In this document: positions 36,485-45,858 of the stretch, in pieces
Numbering within the stretch: position 1 is the stretch's first letter
Layout: every line of letters starts with the position of its first letter
DNA from: JAFAYN01 sp963733105
GTDB taxonomy: Bacteria; Gemmatimonadota; Gemmatimonadetes; Longimicrobiales; Longimicrobiaceae
Direction: 5' to 3'
NCBI GenBank assembly: GCA_963733105.1
Contig: CAVTCB010000024.1
Coordinates: forward strand, 1 to 64,000
DNA length: 64,000 nucleotides
Translations under genes and position numbers: made by a program
The notes under the pieces: model-generated
Databases searched by the model: none
Seen by the model: the letters and a program-made list of their open reading frames with translations, nothing else
Told to the model about the DNA's origin: nothing

Positions 36485-37990
36485 GCGGGCGGACCGTGCC
36501 CCTGGAGCGGGTCGCCGCCCGCCTCTCGGAGCGGGGGCTCCTGGCGGGCCACGAAGCACCGGGCGGCGTGGAGCTGCGCGGCGTCGCCACCGACTCGCGG
36601 AAGGTGGAGCCGGGCTTCCTCTTCTGCGCCGTCTCCGGGACCAGCGGCGACGGGCACCGCTTCCTGGCCGACGTGGCCGCGCGCGGCGCGGCCGCCGCGC
36701 TGGTGGAGCGCCCGGACCCCGCCCTTTCCCTCCCGGCAGCTGGTGGTGTCGGACGGGCGGCTGGCCGCCGCGCACGCCGCCGCCGCCTTCCACGGCGACC
36801 CCTGGAGCGGGCTCGTGCTGGTGGGGATCACCGGGACCAACGGCAAGACCACCAGCGCCGCCCTGTTCCGCCACCTCCTCTCGCTCCGCGGTCCCGCCGC
36901 CTCCATCGGGACGCTGGGCGCCGTCGGCGCCGACGGGCGGGTGATCCCGGGGACCGAGGGGCTCACCACCCCCGGTCCCGTGGAGACCGCGGAGTGGCTG
37001 CGGCGCCTGGCCGACGACGGGGTGGCGGGGGTGGCGATGGAGGTGTCCTCCCACGCCCTGCACCAGGGGCGGGCGGCCGCGGCGCGCTTCGACGCCGCCG
37101 TGTTCACCAACCTCACCCGCGACCACCTGGACTACCACGAGACCATGGAGGAGTACCGGGCGGCCAAGCTGCGCCTCCTGGATCTCCTCGAGCCCGGCGG
37201 CGTGGCCGCGCTCAACGCCGACGATCCGGCGTGGGACGGGGTCCGCGCGCCGTCGGGGCGGACGGTCCGCTTCGGCATCCGCCGCGAGGCCGAGGTCCGC
37301 GCGGAGGAGGTGTCCGCCGGCCCGGGGGGGATGGAGTGGACGCTGCGCACCCCGGACGGGTCGCGCCGGGTGCGCCTCCCGCTCTGGGGGGAGTTCAACG
37401 TCGCCAACGCCCTGGGCGTGGCCGCGGCGCTCTGGGGGCTGGGGTGGCCGCTGGAGGAGCTGGTCGCCGGGCTGGAGTCGCTCCCCCAGGTCCCGGGGCG
37501 GCTGGAGCGCGTCCCCACCCCCGGCGTGGCCGGGACGGTGCTGATCGACTACGCCCACACCCCCGACGCCCTGGAGACCGCGCTGCGGGCGCTCCGCCCC
37601 CTCACCCCGGGGCGGCTGATCGTGGTGTTCGGCGCCGGCGGCGACCGCGACCGGGGGAAGCGCCCCGAGATGGGGGCCGTCGCCGCCCGCCTGGCCGACC
37701 TGTCCGTGGTCACTTCCGACAACCCGCGCACCGAGGACCCGGAGCGGATCGCGGACGACGTGGAGAGTGGCATGGGAGATGCTCCCCGCCTGCGGCTCCT
37801 CGACCGCCGCGAAGCGATCCGGCGGGCCCTCGCGGAGGTCCGCGAGGGGGACGTCGTCCTCCTCGCGGGGAAGGGGCACGAGACCTACCAGGTGTGGGGA
37901 ACCGAGACGCGGCCGTTCGACGAGCGCGCCGTGATCCGGGAACTTCTTGCCTCGGACGAAACGTTTTCCGTCAGCGGAGGTGCGGCTTGA
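36481..37990 (+). CDS. murE: UDP-MurNAc-tripeptide synthetase, one frameshift
   Basis: About 502 residues. N-terminal UDP-binding part (ELRGVATDSRKVEPGFLFCAV), ATP loop GITGTNGKTTSAALF, EVSSHALHQGR, and ligase domain with DYAHTPDALE and GAGGDRDRGKRPEM. SDNPRTEDP holds the DNPR motif that marks meso-diaminopimelate as the added residue. A one-base gain near 36735 splits it between LSLP and QLVVSDGRL. GTG start overlaps the ftsI stop; the end overlaps the murF TTG. Confidence 0.93.
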
Positions 37991-39465
37991 GCGGGTTCAG
38001 GTGGACGGCGGGGGAGGTGCGGGCGGCGCTCGAGGACGAGATGCTCCGCGCCTGGGTGCGCAGCGGCGTCGAGGCGCCCGAGGGGGACGACGGGCAGGAG
38101 TTCACCGGGGTCTCCACCGACACCCGGAAGGTGGGCGCGGGGTCGCTCTTCGTGGCGCTGGTCGGGGAGCGCTTCGACGCCCACGACTTCCTGGCCCGGG
38201 CCGCGGAGGCCGGAGCCGCGGGCGCCGTGGTCTCGCGGGTGCCGGAGGGCGTTCCGCCGGGGCTGCGCCTCTTCGAGGTGGACGACACCCGCCGCGCCCT
38301 GGGGCGCCTGGCCCGCCACCGCCGCCGCCAGCACCGCGCGCAGGTGGTGGGGATCGGGGGGAGCAACGGGAAGACCACCACCAAGGACCTGGTCCGCGCC
38401 GCGCTCACCGCCCGCTTCCGCGTCCACGCCACCGAGGGGAACCTCAACAACCAGGTCGGCGTCCCCCTCACCCTCCTGGCCGCGCCCGACGAGGCCGAGG
38501 TCATCGTGGTGGAGATGGGGACCAACGAGCCGGGCGAGATCGCCGTCCTCACCGCCATCGTGGAGCCCGACTTCGCCGTGGTCACCTCCATCGGCGAGGA
38601 GCACCTGGAGAAGCTGGTGAGCCTGGAGGGGGTGCTGGAGGAGGAGCTGGCGCTGGTGGAAGGGCTCCGCATGGGCGCCGTGGCGCTGGTGGCCGAGGAC
38701 CCCCCGGCGCTCCCGCAGCGCTCCCGCGCCGCCCTGGGTGGGTCCCGCGTCCGCGTGGTCGGGCTCTCCGAGGGGGCGGACGTCCACCCCGACGGGGGCG
38801 AGGGGGGGATCGAGGTGCTCCCCGACGGGACCACCCGCTGGAGCTGGGAGGGGCTCCCCGTGGAGCTCCCCCTCCCCGGGCGCCACAACGTCCGCAACGC
38901 CCTGATCGCGCTGGGGCTGGCGCGCGAGATGGGGATCTCCCGCGAGGCCGCCGTCCGGGGGCTGATGAAGGTGCCCCGGCCCAAGCTGCGCAACGAGTGG
39001 CACCGCATCGGCGGGGTGCGCGTCCTGGCCGACTGCTACAACTCCAACCCGCCCAGCCTCGCCGCCGCCATCGACACCCTGGCCTCCCTCCCCGCGGAGG
39101 GCGCCAAGGTGGCCGTGGTGGGGACCATGCGCGAGCTGGGGGAGCAGACCCCCGCGCTCCACCGGCGCGCCGCGGAGCAGATCGCCGCCCGGGTGGGGAA
39201 GGGGATCGACCGGGTGGTCGCCACCGGCGAGTTCGCCGGGGCCTTCGCCCCGCTGGCCGCGGAGCTGGGAGAGCGGCTGGTGGCCGTGGCCGACCCCCTG
39301 GAGGCGTACCGCGCCGCCGGGCTCGTGGGGAGCGAGACCATCCTCCTCAAGGGCTCGCGCGGCGAGCAGCTGGAGCGCTGGCTCCCGCTCCTGGAGCGGG
39401 ACTGGGGAACGGCAGAGGGAACGGCAGAGGGGACAGGGAACAGGGGACAGGGGACAGCGGGATAA
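37987..39465 (+). CDS. murF: UDP-MurNAc-tripeptide:D-Ala-D-Ala ligase
   Basis: 492 residues from TTG 37987 (TTGA overlap with murE). EFTGVSTDTRKVGAGSLFVAL, ATP loop GIGGSNGKTTTKDLVRA, GNLNNQVGVPLTLL, EMGTNEPGEI, RHNVRNALIALGLA and DCYNSNPPSLAAAIDTL are all in place. It adds D-Ala-D-Ala to the UDP-linked tripeptide. The last 20 or so residues (GTAEGTAEGTGNRGQGTAG) are encoded by an invading intergenic repeat and are not part of the family fold. Confidence 0.95.
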   Translation: MSGFRWTAGEVRAALEDEMLRAWVRSGVEAPEGDDGQEFTGVSTDTRKVGAGSLFVALVGERFDAHDFLARAAEAGAAGAVVSRVPEGVPPGLRLFEVDDTRRALGRLARHRRRQHRAQVVGIGGSNGKTTTKDLVRAALTARFRVHATEGNLNNQVGVPLTLLAAPDEAEVIVVEMGTNEPGEIAVLTAIVEPDFAVVTSIGEEHLEKLVSLEGVLEEELALVEGLRMGAVALVAEDPPALPQRSRAALGGSRVRVVGLSEGADVHPDGGEGGIEVLPDGTTRWSWEGLPVELPLPGRHNVRNALIALGLAREMGISREAAVRGLMKVPRPKLRNEWHRIGGVRVLADCYNSNPPSLAAAIDTLASLPAEGAKVAVVGTMRELGEQTPALHRRAAEQIAARVGKGIDRVVATGEFAGAFAPLAAELGERLVAVADPLEAYRAAGLVGSETILLKGSRGEQLERWLPLLERDWGTAEGTAEGTGNRGQGTAG

Positions 39466-39540
39466 CGACGGGTCCGGGACCGGGCTCCTGCGGTTGCAGG
39501 CTGTTCCCTGTCCCCTGTCTACTGTCCCCTGCCGTCCAAA
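39410..39540. repeat. GGGGACAGGG-type inverted repeat overlapping the murF end
   Basis: A run of GGAACGGCAGAGG and GGGGACAGGGAACAGGGGAC units ends murF. After about 50 bases it is answered by CTGTTCCCTGTCCCCTGTCT in inverted orientation. It shares the GGTTGCAGGCTGT core with the copy at 13627-13735. Confidence 0.75.
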
Positions 39541-39561
39541 CACTCAACGCCCAAGGCAACG

Positions 39562-40674
39562 GTGCTATACCACCTCCTGGTCCCGCTCGCCGAGTACAAC
39601 ATCGTCTTCAACCTCTTCCGCTACCAGACGTTCCGGGCGGCGGGGGCGGTGGTGACGGCGTTCCTGGTGGCCTTCTACTTCGGGCCGGGGATCATCCGCC
39701 GGCTGCGCATCCTCAAGGTGGGGCAGGTGGTGCGCACGGACGGGCCCAAGGCGCACCTGGGGAAGGCCGGGACCCCCACCATGGGCGGGGTGCTGATCGT
39801 GATGGCGACGGTGATCCCCACCCTCCTCTGGGCCGAGCTGGACAACCCCTACACCATCACCGCCGTCGTGGTGATCCTGTGGCTGGGGACGGTGGGGTTC
39901 CTGGACGACTACCTCAAGATCGCGCGCAAGAAGACGGAGGGGCTCAAGGGGCGGTACAAGATCGTCGGGCAGGTGGGGATCGGGGTGCTGGTGGGGCTGG
40001 CGCTGATCCTCTTCCCCGCCTACTTCAGCGACGTCCCCGCCACCTGGACGCAGATCCCCTTCTTCAAGACCTGGCACGTCGCCTTCCACCCGGTGGCGTA
40101 CGTCCTGTTCGTGGTGTTCATCATCACCGCCTTCTCCAACGCGGTGAACCTCACGGACGGGCTGGACGGGCTGGCGTCGGGGCTCGCGGCCATCGCGGCC
40201 GTGACCGTGGGGATCTTCGCCTACTTCCTGGGGCGGGTGGACGCCTCCGACTACCTGAACCTGTTCTACCTCCCGGGGTCGGGGGAGCTGTCCATCTTCT
40301 GCGTCGCGCTGGCAGGGGGGTGCATGGGCTTCCTCTGGTTCAACGCCCACCCGGCCGAGGTGTTCATGGGGGACACCGGGTCGCTCGCCATCGGCGGGGC
40401 GCTGGGGGTGGTCTCGGTGCTCCTCAAGGCCGAGTTCCTCCTGGCCATCGTGGGCGGGGTGTTCGTGCTGGAGGCCTCCTCGGTGGCCGCGCAGACGATC
40501 TACTACAAGTGGACCAAGAGGCGCACCGGGACCGGGCGGAGGATCTTCCGCATGGCCCCGCTGCACCACCACTTCGAGCAGATCGGCTGGCACGAGAACC
40601 GGGTCATCATCCGCTTCTGGATCCTGGGGGTGATGTTCGCCCTGGCCGCCTTCGCCACGCTCAAGATCCGATGA
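39562..40674 (+). CDS. mraY: phospho-MurNAc-pentapeptide transferase
   Basis: 370 residues from GTG 39562, about ten transmembrane helices. Family signatures: AHLGKAGTPTMGGVLIV, LGTVGFLDDYLKIARKKTEGLKG (catalytic Asp pair), NAVNLTDGLDGLASG, MGDTGSLAIGGALG and RMAPLHHHFEQIGW. It makes lipid I on undecaprenyl phosphate in the inner membrane. The gap to murF is filled by a repeat. The stop overlaps murD as ATGA. Confidence 0.97.
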   Translation: MLYHLLVPLAEYNIVFNLFRYQTFRAAGAVVTAFLVAFYFGPGIIRRLRILKVGQVVRTDGPKAHLGKAGTPTMGGVLIVMATVIPTLLWAELDNPYTITAVVVILWLGTVGFLDDYLKIARKKTEGLKGRYKIVGQVGIGVLVGLALILFPAYFSDVPATWTQIPFFKTWHVAFHPVAYVLFVVFIITAFSNAVNLTDGLDGLASGLAAIAAVTVGIFAYFLGRVDASDYLNLFYLPGSGELSIFCVALAGGCMGFLWFNAHPAEVFMGDTGSLAIGGALGVVSVLLKAEFLLAIVGGVFVLEASSVAAQTIYYKWTKRRTGTGRRIFRMAPLHHHFEQIGWHENRVIIRFWILGVMFALAAFATLKIR

Positions 40675-42068
40675 CCCGCTCCCTCGCCGGCGAGACGGTC
40701 GGGGTGCTGGGGCTGGCCCGGAGCGGGCTGGCCGCGGCGCGCCTGGCGCTGGCGCGCGGGGCGGGGGTGTACGCCAGCGATGCCGGCGACGGCCCCGCGG
40801 CCCGGGAGGCGGCGGAGCAGGTGCGCGCCCTGGGGGGCGACGCGGAGACGGGAGGCCACGACACGGCGAAGCTGGCGCGCTGCGGCCTCGTCGTCCTCAG
40901 CCCCGGCATCCCGCCCACCGCCCCGGTGCTCCGCGACCCGGCCATCGCCGGGGTCCCGGTGGTCCCCGAGGTGGAGTTCGCCTTCGGGCTCCTGGAGTCG
41001 CGGGTGATCGCCATCACCGGGACCAACGGGAAGACCACGGTCACCGCGCTGATCGAGCACCTGCTCCGCGCGGCGGGGATCGACGCCGTGGCGGGGGGGA
41101 ACATCGGGACGGCGCTCTCCGAGCTGGCGCTGCGCGAGCCGCAGCCGGCGTGGGCGGTGGTGGAGACCAGCTCGTTCCAGCTCGCCGGGATCCGCGAGTT
41201 CGCGCCGGAGATCGGGGTGCTCACCAACCTGGCCCCCGACCACCTGGACTGGTACCCGGACGTGGAGGCGTACTACGCCGACAAGGCGCGCCTCTTCCGC
41301 AACGCCCGCCCGGAGAGCCGCTGGGTCCTGAACGCCGAGGACGCCCGCGCGCGCGTCCTGATCGGCGGAGCGCCGGGGAGCCGGTACTTCTTCCGGGCGG
41401 TCACCGAGCCGGAGGAGGGGGAGCGCGGCGGCTTCGTGACCCCGGACGGGTGGCTCACGCTGCGGATGGACGGGGAGCGCGAGGAGCCGCTGGCGCCCGC
41501 CTTCGAGCTGCGCATCCTGGGGCCGCACAACGTCGCCAACGCGCTCGCGGCGGCGCTGGCGGCGCGGCTCGCCGGGGCGGACGCGGAGTCGATCGGGGCC
41601 GGGCTGCGCACCTTCGAGGCGCCGCCGCACCGCCTGCAGCCGGTGATGGAGCGGGGCGGCGTGCTCTGGGTCAACGACAGCAAGGCCACCAACGTCGCCT
41701 CCACCCGCGTGGCCGTGCGGGGGATGAACCGGCCGACGGTGCTCCTGCTGGGCGGGAAGCACAAGGGGGAGCCGTACACGGAGCTGCTCGCCGACGGGGA
41801 GGGGGACGTCGCCGCGCTCCGGGCCGTGATCGCCTTCGGCGAGGCGGCGCCGCTGATCGAGGGCGACCTGGCGGGGCGGGTCCCGGTGGAGCGGGTGGAC
41901 GGCCCCTTCGAGGCCGTGGTGGAGCGCGCGCGGCAGGTGGCGCGCCCGGGGGACGCCGTCCTCCTCTCCCCCGCCTGCTCCAGCTTCGACATGTTCAGGA
42001 ACTACGAGGAAAGGGGACGCAGGTTCGTGGAGCTCGTCACCGGGGGGATCGATGCGGACGCTCGCTAA
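40671..42068 (+). CDS. murD: UDP-MurNAc-L-alanine:D-glutamate ligase
   Basis: 465 residues. Rossmann start VGVLGLARSGLAAARLAL, LSPGIPP, ATP loop AITGTNGKTTVTALIEHLL, GGNIGTALSEL, VETSSFQLAGI, NLAPDHLDWYPDVEAYY and LWVNDSKATNVAST are all present. It adds D-Glu to UDP-MurNAc-L-Ala. Overlaps ftsW by 17 bases, so the two are translationally coupled. Confidence 0.97.
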   Translation: MTRSLAGETVGVLGLARSGLAAARLALARGAGVYASDAGDGPAAREAAEQVRALGGDAETGGHDTAKLARCGLVVLSPGIPPTAPVLRDPAIAGVPVVPEVEFAFGLLESRVIAITGTNGKTTVTALIEHLLRAAGIDAVAGGNIGTALSELALREPQPAWAVVETSSFQLAGIREFAPEIGVLTNLAPDHLDWYPDVEAYYADKARLFRNARPESRWVLNAEDARARVLIGGAPGSRYFFRAVTEPEEGERGGFVTPDGWLTLRMDGEREEPLAPAFELRILGPHNVANALAAALAARLAGADAESIGAGLRTFEAPPHRLQPVMERGGVLWVNDSKATNVASTRVAVRGMNRPTVLLLGGKHKGEPYTELLADGEGDVAALRAVIAFGEAAPLIEGDLAGRVPVERVDGPFEAVVERARQVARPGDAVLLSPACSSFDMFRNYEERGRRFVELVTGGIDADAR

Positions 42069-43272
42069 GGCCCGGAGCCGCGTGGCCGCGGCCGCGCACG
42101 GGGCGCTCTCCGCCCCCGCCGCGGGGTCGGCGTACGCGCCGGCGCCCGCGGGCCGGGCCCGGGGCCCCGAGGGATGGGAGGCCGGTGCGCTGGTCCTGCT
42201 CACGCTGCTCGCCCTGTGCTTCGGGGTGGTGGAGCTGTACAGCGCCAGCGCCTTCCTGGCCCAGTCCGAGGGGCGGCCGGGGCACTTCTACGCCCTGAAC
42301 CAGGCGCAGGGCGTGCTGGCGGGGGCGGTCCTGGCGGCGCTGGTGTCGCGGGTGGACCACCGGCGCCTCCAGCTGCTGGCGTGGCCGCTCCTGGGCGGCG
42401 TCCTCCTCGCCCTCCTGCTGGTGATCCTCCCGGGAACGGAGGCGATCGCGCCGCGGGTGAACGGGGCGCGCCGCTGGATCGACCTGGGCGTCCAGTTCCA
42501 GCCCTCGGAGTTCGCCAAGCTGGCGCTGATCGTCTGGACCGCGGCGCTCGCGGTGAAGAAGCAGGACCGCCTCCACTCGCTCAGCAAGGGGCTCCTCCCC
42601 TTCCTGGTGGTGTGGATGATCACCTCCGTCCTGATCGTCCTCCAGCCCAACCTGTCGGCGGCGCTCCTCCTGGTGCTCCTGTCGGCGCTGGTGCTGTTCG
42701 CCGGGGGGGCGCGGATCGGTCACTTCATCGTCCTGGGGCTCCTGGCCGTCCCGGTGGTGTGGGGGCAGATCCAGGACGCCGGCTACCGGATGAAGCGGAT
42801 CATCGCCTTCCTCGACCCCAACGCCGACCCGGCGGGGGTGAGCTACCAGATCCGCCAGTCGCTGATCGCGGTGGGGTCCGGGGGGATCGGCGGGGTGGGG
42901 TTCGGGGAGAGCCGGCAGAAGTTCGGCTTCCTCCCGGAGCCGCACAACGACTTCATCTTCTCCATGATGGCGGAGGAGTGGGGGCTGCTGGGGATCGCCT
43001 TCGTGGTGGTGCTGTTCGCGGGGTTCGCCGCCGTGGGGTACCGGATCGCCGCCCGGGCGCCGGACCGCTTCGGCTACCTCCTGGCCGTGGGAATGACCAA
43101 CCTGATCGCGGTGTCCGCCTTCCTGAACATGGGGGTGGCCCTGGCTCTCCTCCCCACCACGGGCGTCGCGCTCCCCTTCATGTCGTACGGGCGGAGCGCG
43201 CTGCTGACCTCCTTCGTGGCGGTGGGGGTGCTCCTCAGCGTGGCCCGCGCCGGGCGGGAGGGAGCCCGATGA
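42052..43272 (+). CDS. ftsW: septal peptidoglycan glycosyltransferase FtsW
   Basis: 406 residues of the SEDS family, with about ten membrane helices after a 40-residue Ala/Gly-rich cytoplasmic N-terminus. GARRWIDLGVQFQPSEFAKLALI, QPNLSAALLLVLL, YQIRQSLIAVGSGGIGGVGFGESRQKFGFLPEPHNDFIFS and VALPFMSYGRSALLTS are family hallmarks. It polymerises lipid II at the septum with FtsI. The ATG lies inside the end of murD. Confidence 0.95.
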   Translation: MRTLAKARSRVAAAAHGALSAPAAGSAYAPAPAGRARGPEGWEAGALVLLTLLALCFGVVELYSASAFLAQSEGRPGHFYALNQAQGVLAGAVLAALVSRVDHRRLQLLAWPLLGGVLLALLLVILPGTEAIAPRVNGARRWIDLGVQFQPSEFAKLALIVWTAALAVKKQDRLHSLSKGLLPFLVVWMITSVLIVLQPNLSAALLLVLLSALVLFAGGARIGHFIVLGLLAVPVVWGQIQDAGYRMKRIIAFLDPNADPAGVSYQIRQSLIAVGSGGIGGVGFGESRQKFGFLPEPHNDFIFSMMAEEWGLLGIAFVVVLFAGFAAVGYRIAARAPDRFGYLLAVGMTNLIAVSAFLNMGVALALLPTTGVALPFMSYGRSALLTSFVAVGVLLSVARAGREGAR

Positions 43273-44405
43273 GCGCCCCCCGCGTCCTCTTCGCGGGCGG
43301 CGGCACGGGCGGCCACCTGTACCCGGCGCTCGCCCTGGCCGAGGCGCTGCGGGCCCGCGACCCGCGGACCGAGGTGTTCTTCGTGGGCGCCCTGCGCGGG
43401 GTGGAGGCGCGGGTCCTCCCCGAGCGCGGGGTCCCGCACCTCCTCCTCCCCTTCGAGCCGATCCGCCGCGCCCGCCCCTGGGAGAACTGGCGCCTGGTCC
43501 CGGCGCTCTTCCGCTCCTTCTCGGGGCTGGGGCGGGTGTACCGCGACTTCCGCCCCGACCTGGTGGTGGGGACGGGGGGGTACGCCAGCGGCCCGGCGGT
43601 GTTCGCGGGGATCGCCCGCGGGGTCCCCGCCGCACTCCAGGAGCAGAACTCCTTCCCGGGGCTCACCACCCGCCTCCTGGCCGGGCGCGTCCGCCAGATC
43701 CACCTGGCGTTCCCCGAGGCGCGGCGCTACCTGAAGCCCGGCGCGCGCACCGAAGTGACCGAGTTCGGGAACCCCATCGCCCCGCCGGACCCGTCCATCG
43801 ACCGCGCGGAGGCGCGCTCCTTCTTCGGGCTGGGCGGGGGTACCGTGGCGCTGGTGGTGGGCGGGAGCCAGGGCGCGCGCGCCGTCAACGAGGCGCTGCT
43901 GGCCGACCTCCGCGGGGTGGCGGAGGGGCGGCTCCCCCCGCGCCCCGAGGGGGTGGAGATCCTGTGGGCCACCGGACCCGCGCACCACGAGGGGATCGCC
44001 GCCCGGCTGGCGGAGCTGGGGCTCCCCTGGGTGCACGCCGTCCCCTACATCCAGCAGATGCCGAAGGCGCTGGCCGCCGCCGACCTGGCGGTGTCGCGCG
44101 CGGGGGCCATGGCGCTGGCGGAGCTGTGCGCCTGGGGGATTCCCAGCGTCCTGGTCCCGCTCCCCACCGCCGCGGCCAACCACCAGTACCACAACGCGGT
44201 GGCGCTGCACGAGGCCGGCGCCGCGGCCATGGTGCAGGAGAGCGAGCTGGCGGGCGGCCGGCTCTGGGGCGAGCTGGTGGGGCTGGCGGGCGACCCAGCG
44301 CGCCGCGAGGCGCTGGCGGCGCGGGCGCGGGAGCGCGGGCGCCCCGACGCCGCGGACCGCATCGCCGAGCGGCTGGCCGCGCTGGCGGGTGGCCCGCCGC
44401 GATGA
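43269..44405 (+). CDS. murG: UDP-GlcNAc:lipid I GlcNAc transferase
   Basis: 378 residues from ATG 43269 (ATGA overlap). VLFAGGGTGGHLYPALALAEAL is the G1 loop. GTGGYASGPAVFAG, LQEQNSFPGLTTRLLA, VGGSQGARAVNEALL and SRAGAMALAELCAWGIPSVLVPLP follow in family order. It converts lipid I to lipid II on the inner membrane face. A 17-base overlap with murC exists if the longer murC start is used. Confidence 0.97.
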   Translation: MSAPRVLFAGGGTGGHLYPALALAEALRARDPRTEVFFVGALRGVEARVLPERGVPHLLLPFEPIRRARPWENWRLVPALFRSFSGLGRVYRDFRPDLVVGTGGYASGPAVFAGIARGVPAALQEQNSFPGLTTRLLAGRVRQIHLAFPEARRYLKPGARTEVTEFGNPIAPPDPSIDRAEARSFFGLGGGTVALVVGGSQGARAVNEALLADLRGVAEGRLPPRPEGVEILWATGPAHHEGIAARLAELGLPWVHAVPYIQQMPKALAAADLAVSRAGAMALAELCAWGIPSVLVPLPTAAANHQYHNAVALHEAGAAAMVQESELAGGRLWGELVGLAGDPARREALAARARERGRPDAADRIAERLAALAGGPPR

Positions 44406-45858
44406 CCCGGCTCCCTTTTCCACCCTCCACCCGGGCACTATATTGAGCCCCTTCGAACCGCTGGAGCTGGCCGGTGCGGGTCCGGTCCACTTCATGGGGA
44501 TCGGCGGCGCCGGGATGGCTCCCCTGGCCGAGCTCTTCCTTCGCGCCGGCGCGAGGGTCACCGGGTGCGACGCGCACCCCGGGGCCGCGGCGCTGGCGCT
44601 CCGCGAGGCGGGCGCCGCGGTGCTCGCGGGGCACGACCCCACCCACGTGGAGGGGTGCTCCGCGCTGGTGGTGACCGCCGCAGTCCCCCAAGACCACCCC
44701 GAGATCCTGGCCGCCCGGGCCCGCGGCATCCCCGTGCTGAAGCGCGCGCAGGCGCTGGGGGCCGTGGTGAACCGCGGGACGGTGGTGGGGATCGCCGGGA
44801 CGCACGGCAAGACCACCACCACCACGCTGGCGACCACGGTCCTGGCCGCGGCGGGGATGGACCCCACCGGGGTCGTCGGGGCCCGGGTCCCGGCGTGGGG
44901 CGCCAACCTCCGCCCGGGAAGCGACCGCCTCTACGTGGTGGAGGCCGACGAATACGACCGCTCGTTCCTGACGCTCCGCCCCCGCATCGCCGTCGTGACC
45001 ACCCTCGAGGCCGACCACCTGGACATCTACGGGTCGCTCGACGCCATCGAGGAGGCCTTCCTCGCCTTCGTCGGCTCCGTCCCCGCGGACGGCGTGGTCG
45101 CCGGGTGCGCCGACGACCACGGCGCGGCGCGGCTCCTGGCCCGCGTGGGCGGCGAGGGGCGGCGGGTGGTGTCCTACGGCACCTCCGCGGGCTCCGTGGT
45201 GCGCGCCGAGGCGGTGCGGAGCGAGGCGGGGGAGACCCGCTTCGCCGTGCGCGAGCGCGGCGTCCGCCTGGGCGAGGCCCGGCTCCGCATCCCGGGGCTG
45301 CACAACGTCCGCAACGCGCTGGCCGCGGTGGCCGTGGCGCGCGAGCTGGGGGCGGAGTGGCGCGACGTGGCGGAGGGGCTGGCCGAGTTCTCCGGTGTGG
45401 ACCGCCGCTTCGAGCGGGTGGGCGAGGCCGGCGACGTCCTGTTCGTGGACGACTACGCCCACCACCCCACGGAGCTGGAGGCCACGATGCACGCCGCGCG
45501 CGCCTCCTACCCCGACCGCCGGCTGGTGGCCGTGTTCCAGCCGCACCTCTACTCCCGCACCCGCGACTTCGCCGCGGAGTTCGGGCGGGCCCTCGCCCTC
45601 GCCGACCGCGCCTACGTCACCGACGTGTACGCCGCCCGCGAGCTCCCCATCCCCGGCGTGACCGGGGAGATGGTGGCGGACGCCGCCGCCGCCGCGGGCG
45701 CGGAGGTGGTCTACCACCCCGACCGGGAGAGCCTCCCCTCGCGGGTGGCCGAGGAGCTGGCCGCGGGCGACCTGTGCGTCACCCTCGGCGCGGGGAACCT
45801 GGACGCCGCCGCGCGCGAGATGCTCGGCCTCCTCCGCGGGGCTCCGTCGCCCGCGTGA
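44389..45858 (+). CDS. murC: UDP-MurNAc:L-alanine ligase
   Basis: 489 residues from GTG 44389, or 471 from TTG 44443 (MSPFEPLELAG), which fits the family start better but has no ribosome-binding site. VHFMGIGGAGMAPLAELFL, ATP loop GIAGTHGKTTTTTLATT, EADEYDRSFL, LEADHLDIYGS, LHNVRNALAAVA and DDYAHHPTELEATM are all present. It adds the first residue (L-Ala) of the stem peptide. The gene directly follows murG and overlaps ftsQ by 4 bases. No murB or ddl gene lies between murC and ftsQ. Confidence 0.96.
   Translation: MARRDDPAPFSTLHPGTILSPFEPLELAGAGPVHFMGIGGAGMAPLAELFLRAGARVTGCDAHPGAAALALREAGAAVLAGHDPTHVEGCSALVVTAAVPQDHPEILAARARGIPVLKRAQALGAVVNRGTVVGIAGTHGKTTTTTLATTVLAAAGMDPTGVVGARVPAWGANLRPGSDRLYVVEADEYDRSFLTLRPRIAVVTTLEADHLDIYGSLDAIEEAFLAFVGSVPADGVVAGCADDHGAARLLARVGGEGRRVVSYGTSAGSVVRAEAVRSEAGETRFAVRERGVRLGEARLRIPGLHNVRNALAAVAVARELGAEWRDVAEGLAEFSGVDRRFERVGEAGDVLFVDDYAHHPTELEATMHAARASYPDRRLVAVFQPHLYSRTRDFAAEFGRALALADRAYVTDVYAARELPIPGVTGEMVADAAAAAGAEVVYHPDRESLPSRVAEELAAGDLCVTLGAGNLDAAAREMLGLLRGAPSPA

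Noticed and set aside
33932..37879. Open frame of more than 1300 codons on the minus strand opposite ftsI and murE
   Set aside because: Same high-GC shadow effect; the plus strand has complete conserved cell-wall genes.
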